NCBI RefSeq assembly: GCF_024436055.1
Contig: NZ_JANFNH010000012.1
Span: 83,519-147,518, forward strand
Length of the DNA stretch: 64,000 bases
Origin: Streptantibioticus rubrisoli
GTDB taxonomy: Bacteria; Actinomycetota; Actinomycetes; Streptomycetales; Streptomycetaceae
Direction: 5' to 3'
Part shown: in pieces, positions 7,779 to 16,391 of the stretch
Layout: the number at the start of each line of letters is the position of its first letter
How positions within the stretch are numbered: the first letter of the stretch is position 1
Program-made: the position numbers and the translations under genes
The notes under the pieces: model-generated
Databases searched by the model: none
What the model was told of the DNA's origin: nothing
The model's input: only the letters and a program-made list of their open reading frames with translations

Positions 7779-9239
7779 TCAGTGGACGCCCAGCCACCCT
7801 TGGATGGGGTGAAGGGCGAAGTAGACGGTGAAGACGACCGACAGGACCCACATGAAGGCGCCTGGATCACGCCACTTGCCCTGCGCGGTCTTGATGACCG
7901 TGTACGCGATGACGCCCGCGCCGACCCCCGCGGTGATCGAGTAGGTGAACGGCATCAGCGCCACGGTCAGGAAGACCGGGATCGCCACCGAGCGGTCGCT
8001 CCAGTTCACGTGCTTGGCATTACCCATCATCATCGAACCGACCACGACCAGCGCGGCGGCGGCCACCTGACTGGGCACGATCTGGGCGAGCGGGGTGAAG
8101 AACAGCCCGGCGGCGAACAGCAGGCCGGTGACCACGCTGGACAGGCCCGTCCTGGCCCCCTCGCCCACGCCGGTCGCCGACTCGACGAACACCGTCTGCC
8201 CCGAGCCGCCGACCAGTCCGCCGACCATTCCACCCGCTCCGTCGATGAGCAACGCCTTGCTCAGCCCGGGCATCCGGCCCCTGGCGTCGGCCAGCCCGGC
8301 CTCCGTGCCGACCCCGATGATGGTCGCCATTGCGTCGAAGAAACCCGCCAGCACCAGGGTGAACACGATGATGCCGACGGTCATTCCGCCGATGTGGCCC
8401 CAGCCGCCGAACTCCGCATGGCCGAGCAGGGAGAAGTCCGGCAGTGAGACGACCTTCTTGGGCAGCTCGGGCACCGCGTAGCCCCACACCTTGGCGCCAA
8501 GGCCCGCCACCGCCTGTACGACCACCGCGATCACCGCGCCGACCACGATGCCGATGAGGATCGCGCCGGGGACCTGCCTGGCCTGCAGGGCGAAGATCAG
8601 CAGCAGGGTCACCGCGAAGATCAGCACCGGCCAGCCGGTGAGATGGCCGCCGACCCCGAGCGTGACGGGTGCGTCCGCGCTGCCGATGCCGACGAAGCCC
8701 GCGTGCACCAGGCCGATCAGCGCGATGAACATTCCGATGCCGATGGTGATCGCGTGCTTGAGCGGCAGCGGGATGGCGTTCATGATCATCTCGCGGAGTC
8801 CGGAGACCACCAGCAGCACGATCACCCCGCCGTAGATCACGCACATGCCCATCGCCTGCGGCCAGGTCATGTTGGGCACCACCTGGGTGGACATCACACC
8901 CGAGACGCTCAGCCCGGCGGCGAGGGCGAGCGGGACCTTGCCGACGAAGCCCATCACCAGGGTGGTCACCGCGGCGGCCAGCGCGGTCGCGGTGACCAGC
9001 GGGGCCTGGCCGAGCCGGTGGCCGCTGACGTCGGCCCCGGAGAGGATCAGCGGGTTGAGCAGCAGGATGTAGGCCATCGCCATGAAGGTCGTCAGACCTC
9101 CACGGACCTCTCGGGCCACGGTCGAGTTGCGGTCGGAGATATGGAAGTAGCGGTCCAGCCACGAGCGGCCGGAGGGTACGCGCGAGCTGGCGCCCGCCTC
9201 CTCGGCGACCGTCGTCGGCTCGACTTGCGACTGGGTCAT
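7779..9239 (-). CDS. AzgA/PbuG-type purine (NCS2) permease
   Basis: About 486 residues with 12-14 hydrophobic segments. The motif EVRGGLTTFMAMAYILLLNP at the N-terminus is diagnostic of the AzgA branch of nucleobase:cation symporters (adenine, guanine, hypoxanthine). Other conserved parts are MGFVGKVPLALAAGLSVSGV, GGSGQTVFVESATGVGEGAR and FTPLAQIVPSQVAAAALV. It imports purines for the xanthine dehydrogenase encoded just upstream. The ATG at 9239 was chosen because GGGAG lies 6-10 bases before it; the in-frame TTG at 9254 overlaps that ribosome site. It is followed 13 bases later by xdhC. The 203-bp gap before it contains two hairpins, so it may also have its own promoter. Confidence 0.9.
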   Translation of the reverse strand: MTQSQVEPTTVAEEAGASSRVPSGRSWLDRYFHISDRNSTVAREVRGGLTTFMAMAYILLLNPLILSGADVSGHRLGQAPLVTATALAAAVTTLVMGFVGKVPLALAAGLSVSGVMSTQVVPNMTWPQAMGMCVIYGGVIVLLVVSGLREMIMNAIPLPLKHAITIGIGMFIALIGLVHAGFVGIGSADAPVTLGVGGHLTGWPVLIFAVTLLLIFALQARQVPGAILIGIVVGAVIAVVVQAVAGLGAKVWGYAVPELPKKVVSLPDFSLLGHAEFGGWGHIGGMTVGIIVFTLVLAGFFDAMATIIGVGTEAGLADARGRMPGLSKALLIDGAGGMVGGLVGGSGQTVFVESATGVGEGARTGLSSVVTGLLFAAGLFFTPLAQIVPSQVAAAALVVVGSMMMGNAKHVNWSDRSVAIPVFLTVALMPFTYSITAGVGAGVIAYTVIKTAQGKWRDPGAFMWVLSVVFTVYFALHPIQGWLGVH

Positions 9240-9372
9240 GAGTCCAACTCCCAAGGTTCATAGGGGCACCCGCGCCAGGCGCGGGATTTGGGAATGTGCC
9301 TTGGCCTGCACGACCCGGGGGACGGCCCGAGACGAACGGGGTTACTGCGCCGGTCGGCGGACCGGCCGGGTT

Positions 9373-9453
9373 CCGGGCGGTGGCGGGAGGGACGAGAACC
9401 CGGCACCGCCCGGAGGCTTGGTTCACTTCGCGGGTCCGGGGGTCATCCCCCGG
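9373..9453 (-). terminator. Two hairpins after the Mo-subunit gene
   Basis: CCGGGGG at 9436-9442 pairs with CCCCCGG at 9447-9453, with the TCAT loop holding the complement of the Mo-subunit stop codon (9443-9445). Further along, CCGGGCGGTG (9373-9382) pairs with CACCGCCCGG (9404-9413) around a 21-base loop. Together they could end or attenuate transcription between the dehydrogenase genes and the permease. The rest of the 9240-9442 gap shows nothing recognisable beyond a weak ribosome site for the permease. Confidence 0.5.
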
Positions 9454-11839
9454 AATACTGCTGCCCGGTGAGGTGCTCCGGCCGCACCGGCACCCGGTTG
9501 AGCGCCAGGCCGGTGGCCGCGCGGATGGCGGCGACCACGGCCGGGGTGGAGGACAGGGTGGGGGCCTCGCCGATGCCGCGCAGCCCGTACGGGGCGTGCT
9601 CGTCGGCGAGTTCGAGGACGTCCACCGGAATGGTGGGGGTGTCCAAGATGGTGGGGATCAGGTAGTCGGTGAAGGACGGGTTGCGGACCTTGCCCTCCGG
9701 GGAGACCACGATCTCCTCCATCACGGCCAGGCCCAGGCCCTGGGTGGTGCCGCCCTGGATCTGGCCGACCACCGACAGCGGGTTGAGCGCCTTGCCCACG
9801 TCCTGGGCGCAGGCCAGCTCGACCACCTTGACCAGGCCGAGTTCGGTGTCCACCTCGACCACCGCGCGGTGCGCGGCGAACGAGTACTGGACGTGCCCGT
9901 TGCCCTGGCCGGTGCGCAGGTCGAACGGCTCGGTGGGGCGGTGCCGCCACTCCAACTCCAGGTCGATCGCCTCGCCTTCGAGTACGTCGGCCAGGTCGGC
10001 CAGCACCTCGCCGCCGTCGGTGACCACCTTGCCGCCCTCCAGCAGGAGTTCGGCGGTGGCCCACGCCGGGTGGTACGAGCCGAACCTGGCGCGGCCCAGC
10101 TCAAGTACCTTCTCGCGCACCGCCTCGCAGGTGTGCTTGACCGCGCCGCCGGTGACGTAGGTCTGGCGGGACGCCGAGGTGGAACCGGCCGAGCCGACCT
10201 GGGTGTCGGCCGGGTGGATGGTCACCTGGGTGACGCCGAGTTCGGTGCGGGCGATCTGGGCGTGCACCGTGACGCCGCCCTGCCCGACCTCGGCCATGGC
10301 GGTGTGCACGACGGCCACCGGCTCGCCGCCCACCACCTCCAGGCGCACCCGGGCGGTGGAGTAGTCGTCGAAGCCCTCGGAGAAGCCGACGTTCTTGATG
10401 CCGACCGCGTAGCCGACACCGCGCACCACGCCTTCGCCGTGCGTGGTGTTGGACAGTCCGCCGGGCAGCGCCCGTACGTCGGCGGACTGGCCCGCGGTCT
10501 CCCATTGCTTCTGCGGCGGCAGCGGCATCGCCTTGACCCTGCGCAGCAGTTCGGCGACCGGGGCCGGGGAGTCCACCACCTGTCCTGTCGGCATCACGGT
10601 GCCCTGTGACATCGCGTTGAGCTGGCGGAACTCCACCGGATCCATGCCGAGTCCGGCGGCCAGCTTGTCCATCTGCGCCTCGTAGGCGAAGCACGCCTGG
10701 ACCGCGCCGAAACCGCGCATCGCGCCGCAGGGCGGGTTGTTGGTGTAGAGCGCGATGGCCTCGATCTCGACGTTGTCGACGACGTAGGGGCCGACGGACA
10801 GCGACGAGGCATTGCCGACGACCGCCGGGGAGGCCGAGGCGTAGGCTCCGCCGTCCAGCACGATCCGGCACTTCATGTGGGTGAGCTTGCCGTCGCGAGT
10901 GGCGCCGTGCTCATACCAGAGCTTGGCCGGGTGCCGGTGGACATGGCCGAAGAAGGACTCGAAACGGTTGTAGACGATCTTGACGGGCTTGCCGGTGCGC
11001 AGCGCCAGCAGACAGGCGTGGATCTGCATCGACAGGTCTTCGCGGCCGCCGAAGGCGCCGCCGACGCCGGAGAGCGTCATCCGTACCTTCTCCGGCGGCA
11101 GGCCCAGGACCGGGGCGATCTGGCGCAGGTCGGAGTGGAGCCACTGGGTGGCGATGTACAGGTCGACCCCGCCGTCCTCGCCGGGCACCGCGAGACCCGA
11201 CTCCGGGCCGAGGAAGGCCTGGTCCTGCATGCCGACCTCGTACTCACCTGAGACGATCACATCGGCCCTGGCCCGGGCGGCGGCCACGTCGCCGCGGTGG
11301 ATCGGCTGGCGGTGCACGATGTTGGGGTGCGGGACGTGCCCGGCGTGGTGGTCGGTGCGGCCGGGGTGCAGCAGCGGTGCGTCCTCGGCGATGGCGGTCG
11401 CCTCGTCGTGGACGACGGGCAGCGGGACGTACTCCACCTTGATCTTGGCGGCGGCGCGGCGGGCGGTCTCCGGGTGGTCGGCGGCGACCAGCGCCACCGG
11501 CTCGCCGTGGTGCCGTACCCGGCCGTGCGCCAGCACCGGGGTGTCCTGGATCTCCAGGCCGTAGTTCTTCACCTCGGTGGGCAGGTCGTCGTAGGTCAGC
11601 ACGGCGTAGACCCCGGCCTGGGCAAGCGCCTGCGAGGTGTCGATCGACTTGATCTCGGCGTGTGCGTGCGGGCTGCGCAGCGTGAAGCCCCACAGCATGT
11701 CCTCGTGCCACATGTCGGAGGAGTACGCGAACTCGCCGGTCACCTTCAGGGTGCCGTCCGGGCGCAGCGTGGACTCGCCGATGCCGCCCTTGGCCTTGCT
11801 GCCCTGGGTGATGTTGCTGGGAGTGCGGGTCGCGCCCAT
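9443..11839 (-). CDS. Xanthine dehydrogenase, molybdopterin-binding subunit
   Basis: 798 residues, the size of separate large subunits (XdhB/PucD). It oxidises hypoxanthine and xanthine to urate. The aldehyde oxidase/xanthine dehydrogenase a/b hammerhead domain (about 20-140) is followed by the Mo-binding domain, with GGAFGGREDLSMQ, GAMRGFGAVQACFAYE, and the catalytic-glutamate motif YGLRGIGEAPT near the C-terminus. The true start is the ATG at 11839 (MGATRTPSNI); a much longer open frame upstream is only the shadow of the iron-sulfur subunit gene. It starts 2 bases after that gene's stop. A hairpin overlaps its own stop codon. Confidence 0.93.
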   Translation of the reverse strand: MGATRTPSNITQGSKAKGGIGESTLRPDGTLKVTGEFAYSSDMWHEDMLWGFTLRSPHAHAEIKSIDTSQALAQAGVYAVLTYDDLPTEVKNYGLEIQDTPVLAHGRVRHHGEPVALVAADHPETARRAAAKIKVEYVPLPVVHDEATAIAEDAPLLHPGRTDHHAGHVPHPNIVHRQPIHRGDVAAARARADVIVSGEYEVGMQDQAFLGPESGLAVPGEDGGVDLYIATQWLHSDLRQIAPVLGLPPEKVRMTLSGVGGAFGGREDLSMQIHACLLALRTGKPVKIVYNRFESFFGHVHRHPAKLWYEHGATRDGKLTHMKCRIVLDGGAYASASPAVVGNASSLSVGPYVVDNVEIEAIALYTNNPPCGAMRGFGAVQACFAYEAQMDKLAAGLGMDPVEFRQLNAMSQGTVMPTGQVVDSPAPVAELLRRVKAMPLPPQKQWETAGQSADVRALPGGLSNTTHGEGVVRGVGYAVGIKNVGFSEGFDDYSTARVRLEVVGGEPVAVVHTAMAEVGQGGVTVHAQIARTELGVTQVTIHPADTQVGSAGSTSASRQTYVTGGAVKHTCEAVREKVLELGRARFGSYHPAWATAELLLEGGKVVTDGGEVLADLADVLEGEAIDLELEWRHRPTEPFDLRTGQGNGHVQYSFAAHRAVVEVDTELGLVKVVELACAQDVGKALNPLSVVGQIQGGTTQGLGLAVMEEIVVSPEGKVRNPSFTDYLIPTILDTPTIPVDVLELADEHAPYGLRGIGEAPTLSSTPAVVAAIRAATGLALNRVPVRPEHLTGQQYSGG

Positions 11840-11841
11840 GG

Positions 11842-12408
11842 TCAGACCGCCTCTTCGCTCCGGGCCGCCGCGAGGCGGACCGCGTCCAGGATCTTCTCGT
11901 AGCCGGTGCAGCGGCACAGGTTGCCGGACAGGGCCTCGCGGATGTCCTCGTCGGACGGGGAGGAGTTGCGCTCCAGCAGTTCGTCGGCGGCGACCAGCAG
12001 ACCCGGGGTGCAAAAGCCGCACTGCACGGCGCCCGCGTCGATGAACGCCCGCTGGATCGGCGAGAGTTGAGCGTTCTCGCCCGGCTTGGACCGCCAGCGC
12101 TTTGCGTCGTCCAGCGAGATGCCGTGTCCTTCGGCGGCGCAGCCGCCATGGTCGCGCTGCCGGGCGAAGTCGGCGAGCCCCTCGACGGTGACCACCTCGC
12201 GGTCCTGCGCTTGGCCCGCGGCCACCAGACAGGCGCACACCGGCACCCCGTCCAGCCGGACCGTGCACGAGCCGCACTCGCCCTGCTCGCAGGCGTTCTT
12301 GGAGCCCGGCAGACCCATGCGCTCGCGGAGCACGTACAGCAGGCTCTCGCCCTCCCAGACGTCGTCGGCCTGCTGCTTGCGGCCGTTGACGGTGAACGTC
12401 AGGCGCAT
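11842..12408 (-). CDS. Xanthine dehydrogenase, [2Fe-2S] subunit
   Basis: 188 residues carrying two [2Fe-2S] domains. The plant-ferredoxin-like cluster is bound by Cys40, Cys45, Cys48 and Cys60 (NACEQGECGSCTVRLDGVPV then CAC). The second, all-helical cluster is bound by QCGFCTPG and GNLCRCTGY. It passes electrons from the molybdenum site to FAD. It is longer than minimal subunits (about 160 residues) because of a 20-residue insert around ADFARQRDHGGCAAEGHGIS. The start overlaps the FAD-subunit gene end by 10 bases, and the stop is 2 bases before the Mo-subunit ATG, so the three subunits are translationally coupled. Confidence 0.93.
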   Translation of the reverse strand: MRLTFTVNGRKQQADDVWEGESLLYVLRERMGLPGSKNACEQGECGSCTVRLDGVPVCACLVAAGQAQDREVVTVEGLADFARQRDHGGCAAEGHGISLDDAKRWRSKPGENAQLSPIQRAFIDAGAVQCGFCTPGLLVAADELLERNSSPSDEDIREALSGNLCRCTGYEKILDAVRLAAARSEEAV

Positions 12409-13286
12409 CGCGCGCTCCTCTCGTTTCCGCGGTACTCCTCCCAGGCCCAGCCCAGGGTGCGCCGTGCCATCACGCCCAGCGCGTGGCGGCGGTACGCGGC
12501 TGAACCGCGCACGTCGTCAATGGGATTGGCGGCGCCGGACACCAGCTCCGCGAACTGGCGGGCCACCGCGGGCGGGATGATCTGGCCGCTGTCCCACAAC
12601 CCGGCCTCCGCCAGCGCCGAGTTGAGGAACTCCTCGGCCGCCGTAGCCCGGATCGGGGTGGGCGCGGCCGAACCGATGCCGGTCCTGACCGTGCGGGTCC
12701 CGGGGTGCAGGGCGATGCCGAAGGCGCACACCGCGATCACCATCGCGTTGCGGGTGCCGACCTTGGAGAACTGCTGCGGTCCGTCGGCCTTCTTGATGTG
12801 CACCGCGCGGATCAGCTCGTCCGGCTCCAGGCAGTTGCGCTTGACACCGGTGTAGAACTCCTCCACCGGAATCATCCGGGTGCCGCGCACCGAGACCGCC
12901 TCCACCTCGGCACCGGCCGCGAGCAGCGCCGGATGCGAGTCCCCGGCCGGGGAGGCGGCGCCGAGGTTGCCCCCGACGCTGCCGCGGTTGCGGATCTGCG
13001 GCGAGCCGACGGTGTGCGCGGCCAGCGCCAGACCGGGCAGCTCCGCGCGCAGGCTCTCGATGATCCGGGTGTACGGAACGCAGGCGCCGAGCCGTACGGT
13101 CTCCTCGCCCACCTCCCATTCCCGCAGCTCACCGATGCGGTTCAGGTCGAGCAGGGCGTCGGGTCGGCGATGGTCGAAGTTGATCTCGACCATCACGTCG
13201 GTGCCGCCCGCGATCGGCACAGCGGTGGGGTGCTCGGCCTTCGCGGCGAGCGCCTCCTCCCAGCTGGCGGGGCGCAGGAAGTCCAT
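12399..13286 (-). CDS. Xanthine dehydrogenase, FAD-binding subunit
   Basis: 295 residues of the CoxM/CutM family. The FAD-binding PCMH-type N-terminus includes TAVPIAGGTDVMVEINFDHR, and the second flavin motif is TVGSPQIRNRGSVGGNLGAA. The CO-dehydrogenase flavoprotein C-terminal domain is intact. It hands electrons to NAD+. It is the first gene of the minus-strand purine operon (FAD subunit, iron-sulfur subunit, Mo subunit, permease, XdhC), divergent from the PucR-type regulator across a 234-bp gap. The ATG at 13286 follows a GAGAAGAG-type weak ribosome site. Confidence 0.93.
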   Translation of the reverse strand: MDFLRPASWEEALAAKAEHPTAVPIAGGTDVMVEINFDHRRPDALLDLNRIGELREWEVGEETVRLGACVPYTRIIESLRAELPGLALAAHTVGSPQIRNRGSVGGNLGAASPAGDSHPALLAAGAEVEAVSVRGTRMIPVEEFYTGVKRNCLEPDELIRAVHIKKADGPQQFSKVGTRNAMVIAVCAFGIALHPGTRTVRTGIGSAAPTPIRATAAEEFLNSALAEAGLWDSGQIIPPAVARQFAELVSGAANPIDDVRGSAAYRRHALGVMARRTLGWAWEEYRGNERSARCA

Positions 13287-13520
13287 GGGGTCTCTTCTCG
13301 GATGTCGAAGGGGCCGGGTGGTGCACGGTCGCGAGGGGCTTGTTCATGTGGCGTTCACGTGATGTGGCCCAGTACACAAAGAACCGGCCGGTCGGGTGCA
13401 GTCACCGAAAACATGAAGCACTTGGCTGGCCGGACACTGGACCTTGTAGATTCCTCTGAAAGGCGGGGTCGCACCACCTCGCCGGATTACAAGAGCGTCA
13501 TTCAAGACAAGGCGAGAACG
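13287..13520. promoter_or_regulatory. Divergent promoter region, purine operon / pucR
   Basis: This 234-bp gap must hold the promoters for the xanthine dehydrogenase operon and the regulator. It contains CTTGTA (13443-13448) and TACAAG (13488-13493), an interrupted inverted repeat, with a further CAAGACAAG at 13504-13512. These could be binding half-sites, but they match no consensus known to me. No convincing -10/-35 pair was assigned and no gene is seen. Confidence 0.35.
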
Positions 13521-15164
13521 ATGCGGCTGCGCACACTGCTGGACACCGAGGCGCTGGGCCTGCGGCTGCTCTGCGGCGAGGAGGAGCTGGACCGTACGGT
13601 CCGTGGCGTGATGACCACCGACCTGCGGGATCCCAGCCGCTATCTGTCCGGCGGCGAGCTGGTGCTGACCGGCCTGGCGTGGCTGCGCGGTCCCGAGGAC
13701 TGCGAGCCGTTCGTCCGCCGGTTGGCCGCCGCCGGGGTGGCCGCGCTGGCGGCGGGCGAGGCGGAGGTCGGCGGGGTGCCGCAGGACCTGGTGGACGCCT
13801 GCGCACGGCACCGGCTGCCGCTGTTCGCGGTGCACGAGCGGGTGGCGTTCGCGACGATCACCGAGCATGTGGTGCGGCAGGTCTCCACCGAGCGCGCCGG
13901 GGATCTGGCGGCCGTGGTGGAGCGGCACCGCAGGCTGATGTCGGCCGGTCCGGCGGGCGGCGGGCCGGACGCGGTGCTCGATCTGCTCGTCACCGATCTC
14001 GACCTGCGCGCCTGGGTGCTGTCGTCCACCGGGCGCCGTATCGCGGGCTGCGCGCCCGAGCTGCCGGACCAGATCCGCGCCGAACTGGCCGGAGAACATC
14101 TTGCGGCGTCCCGGACCGGGCGTCCCGCACCGCACCGGGTGCAGGTCGGCGGGCGGGTCTTTTCGGTCTTCGCGATCAGGGGCGCCGAGACGGATCCGCG
14201 CGCCACCGTACTTTCCGACTGGCTGCTGGCGGTCGAGGCGGACGCGGGCGACTGGCCCGCCGAGCGGCTCGACCTGCTGCACGGGGTGACCCAGCTGATC
14301 GCCGTCGAGCGGGACCGGCAGGACGCGGCGGGCGCGGTACGCCGCCGCCTGGCGCACGAGGTGCTGGAGCTGGTGCAGACCGGCGCGCCGCCCGCCGAGG
14401 TGGCGGCCCGGCTGCGGGTCGCCGCCCCGGTGCTGCTGCCGGGTGCGGGCGCGGCGCCGCACTGGCAGGTGGTGGTGGCCCGGGTGGACTGGGAGGGCGG
14501 CGAGCCGCCCGGTGGGCCGGTGGCCCAGGCGCTGCTGGAGGAGATCCTGGTGGACCCGGCCTCCGCGGGCACCGACCCGGCCGACCGGATCGCCGTGGCG
14601 CACAGCGACGACGAGGCGATGGCACTGCTGCCGCTGCCGACCGCCGGGCCGGACGAGCAGCAGTCCGCGGGGCTGCGTGCGGAGGAGCTGCTGCGCACGG
14701 TGGCGGCGCCGCTGGCCCGCGGCCTGGACGGTGACGGTCGGCTGACCATCGGGGTGAGCGCCTGCGTCCACTCCGCCGAGGGGCTGCGCGGCGCCCTGGA
14801 GGAGGCCCGGCACGCCCGCCGGGTGGCCGCCGCCCGGCCCGGGCGGGTGTGCGTGGCGGGGCACGAGGAGCTGGCCTCGCACGTGCTGCTGCTGCCGTTC
14901 GTACCGGACGACGTCCGACGGGCCTTCACCGCACGGCTGTTGGACCCGCTGCGCGCGTACGACCGGCGGCACCGGGCCGAACTCATCCCGACCCTGGAGG
15001 CGTTCTTGGACTGCGACGGGTCCTGGACCCGCTGCGCGACGCGGCTGCACCTGCACGTCAACACGCTGCGCTACCGCATCGGCCGGATCGAGCAGTTGAC
15101 CAGCCGCGACCTGTCGCGGCTGGAGGACAAGGTGGACTTCTTCCTTGCGCTGCGCATGAGTTGA
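13521..15164 (+). CDS. PucR/CdaR-type purine catabolism regulator
   Basis: 547 residues with the PucR layout. The N-terminal PucR domain (MRLRTLLDTEALGLRLLCGE, MTTDLRDPSRYLSGGELVLT, HRLPLFAVHERVAFATI) is followed by a central GGDEF-like/CdaR region and a C-terminal PucR-type helix-turn-helix (LEAFLDCDGSWTRCATRLHL, HVNTLRYRIGRIEQL). PucR proteins control purine degradation genes in response to nitrogen or purine breakdown products. Its divergent position from the xanthine dehydrogenase operon fits. The start was set at the ATG at 13521, because upstream in-frame sequence is intergenic or antisense to the FAD subunit. No strong ribosome site is visible. Activator or repressor mode is not evident. 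Confidence 0.85.
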   Translation: MRLRTLLDTEALGLRLLCGEEELDRTVRGVMTTDLRDPSRYLSGGELVLTGLAWLRGPEDCEPFVRRLAAAGVAALAAGEAEVGGVPQDLVDACARHRLPLFAVHERVAFATITEHVVRQVSTERAGDLAAVVERHRRLMSAGPAGGGPDAVLDLLVTDLDLRAWVLSSTGRRIAGCAPELPDQIRAELAGEHLAASRTGRPAPHRVQVGGRVFSVFAIRGAETDPRATVLSDWLLAVEADAGDWPAERLDLLHGVTQLIAVERDRQDAAGAVRRRLAHEVLELVQTGAPPAEVAARLRVAAPVLLPGAGAAPHWQVVVARVDWEGGEPPGGPVAQALLEEILVDPASAGTDPADRIAVAHSDDEAMALLPLPTAGPDEQQSAGLRAEELLRTVAAPLARGLDGDGRLTIGVSACVHSAEGLRGALEEARHARRVAAARPGRVCVAGHEELASHVLLLPFVPDDVRRAFTARLLDPLRAYDRRHRAELIPTLEAFLDCDGSWTRCATRLHLHVNTLRYRIGRIEQLTSRDLSRLEDKVDFFLALRMS

Positions 15165-15261
15165 GCCGGTACGGCGTACGGGGGAACCCGCCGAACACCC
15201 TCTTGCTGGGCGCCGGGAGGCGTGCTGAACTTCGCCTACCGACGGCGCGCGGGAGGGGACT

Positions 15262-16029
15262 GTGGCAGACGCCTCCAAGGCGGAGACGCACAAGACCAAC
15301 GGCATCGCGCCCGGTGGCCGGCCTGATCCGCCCGCGGTGTGGCGGCTGCGGTCGCGCGGGTGCTGGACCGAGGCGGCGGCACTGCTGAACGGCGAGGGCT
15401 CGCCGCACACCGCGCTGCGCCGGGCGGCGCTGCTGATCGAACGGTGTGTGTTCACCGGTGAGGGATGGGCCGAGGCGGAGGACGCGCTGCGGAGCGCTGA
15501 GGCGCTGGCCGGGACGGACGAGGAGCGCGGGCGCGCGGCCTGTGAGCGGGGGCAACTGGCCTATACGGCGACCATGTTCGGGGTACGCGACCGCTCCGAC
15601 GAGGCCCACTCGGCGCTGGGCCGCGGTGCGGCCCTGCTGGCGCCGGGGGCGGCGGACCGGGCGCTGCTGGATTTCCGGCGCGGAATGCTGGCGGAGAACC
15701 TCTCCGGTGACCCGGCGGGTGCGCGGCTCGCCTATCGGCGCGCCCACGCGGGCGCCACGGCGCACGGTGACCGACTGCTGGCGTCCGCCACCTGGCGGCA
15801 GCTGGCCGGACTCGCCTTGCGGGACGGGGAGTTGGCCGAGGCGCGCTACGGGTTCACCGAGTCCCTGCGGATCCGCGAGGAGTTGGGCTATCTGATCGGC
15901 ACGCCGCCAGCGTTGGTCTCCCTCGCGGAGGTGGAATCCGAGCCCGAGGCGAGTCGGCTACGCGCCGAGGCGACCCGCCTCTTCCGCCTCCTCGGCGGCC
16001 TACCCGTCTGGCTCCGCGACGCGCTGTAG
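15262..16029 (+). CDS. Alpha-helical repeat (TPR-like) protein of unknown function
   Basis: 255 residues starting at a GTG with GGGAGGGGA upstream. The sequence is dominated by Ala/Arg/Leu/Glu-rich helix pairs resembling tetratricopeptide repeats from about residue 35 on (AALLIERCVFTGEGWAEAED, RALLDFRRGMLAENLSGDPA, RLLASATWRQLAGLALRDGE, ARYGFTESLRIREELG). It has no signal peptide, membrane helix or enzymatic motif. It follows the PucR gene by 97 bases in the same direction and ends just before the large inverted repeat at 16061. TPR-like proteins scaffold other proteins, but no partner is indicated. Confidence 0.65.
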   Translation: MADASKAETHKTNGIAPGGRPDPPAVWRLRSRGCWTEAAALLNGEGSPHTALRRAALLIERCVFTGEGWAEAEDALRSAEALAGTDEERGRAACERGQLAYTATMFGVRDRSDEAHSALGRGAALLAPGAADRALLDFRRGMLAENLSGDPAGARLAYRRAHAGATAHGDRLLASATWRQLAGLALRDGELAEARYGFTESLRIREELGYLIGTPPALVSLAEVESEPEASRLRAEATRLFRLLGGLPVWLRDAL

Positions 16030-16060
16030 CCTCCGGCTCGGTTGGCTGTTGGGGCTGCGG

Positions 16061-16391
16061 CACGCCTCCGGCGCGGTGGGTCGTTGGGGGGGCTGCGGCC
16101 GGTTCGGGACCGCCGGGCTTTTTGTGTCTGGTTGCTCGCCGTCGCGGCGGTTCTAATCTTCGGGGGCAAGCCCCCGAACCCCCTGACGATGCCCGACTTC
16201 GGGGGCCATGGGGGCCTGCCCCAAACCCGCGCCGCGCGGGGGCGTGGGGGCTTGCCCCCACAAAAAGTCCGCCGCGACGGCGAGCAACCGTACTCAAGGA
16301 GCCCGGCGGTCCCGAACCGGCCGCAGCCCCCCCCAACGACCCACCGCGCCGGAGGCGTGCCCCAACCCAACGACCCACCGCGCCGGAGGCG
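16061..16391. repeat. Long near-perfect inverted repeat between convergent genes (repeat family B)
   Basis: The arm at 16061-16118 (58 bases) pairs with 16301-16359 almost without error; the right arm has one extra C in a C-run. A second inner pair, GTTGCTCGCCGTCGCGGCGG (16131-16150) with its exact complement at 16269-16288, continues the fold, and CGGGGGCAAGCCCCCG (16161-16176) is itself a palindrome. The last 24 bases of the right arm (16335-16358) are repeated directly at 16369-16392, ending in the stop codon of the GntR gene. It fills the gap between convergent genes and would act as a bidirectional terminator. Parts recur at 23388-23500 and 28491-28620. Confidence 0.85.

Noticed and set aside
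9443..12277. A 944-codon version of the Mo subunit
   Set aside because: The first 146 codons are in a shifted frame of the iron-sulfur subunit gene. The conserved protein begins at 11839.
12705..13520. N-terminal extension of the PucR regulator to 819 codons
   Set aside because: It runs antisense through the FAD subunit gene and the promoter region. Homology begins at MRLRTLL at 13521.
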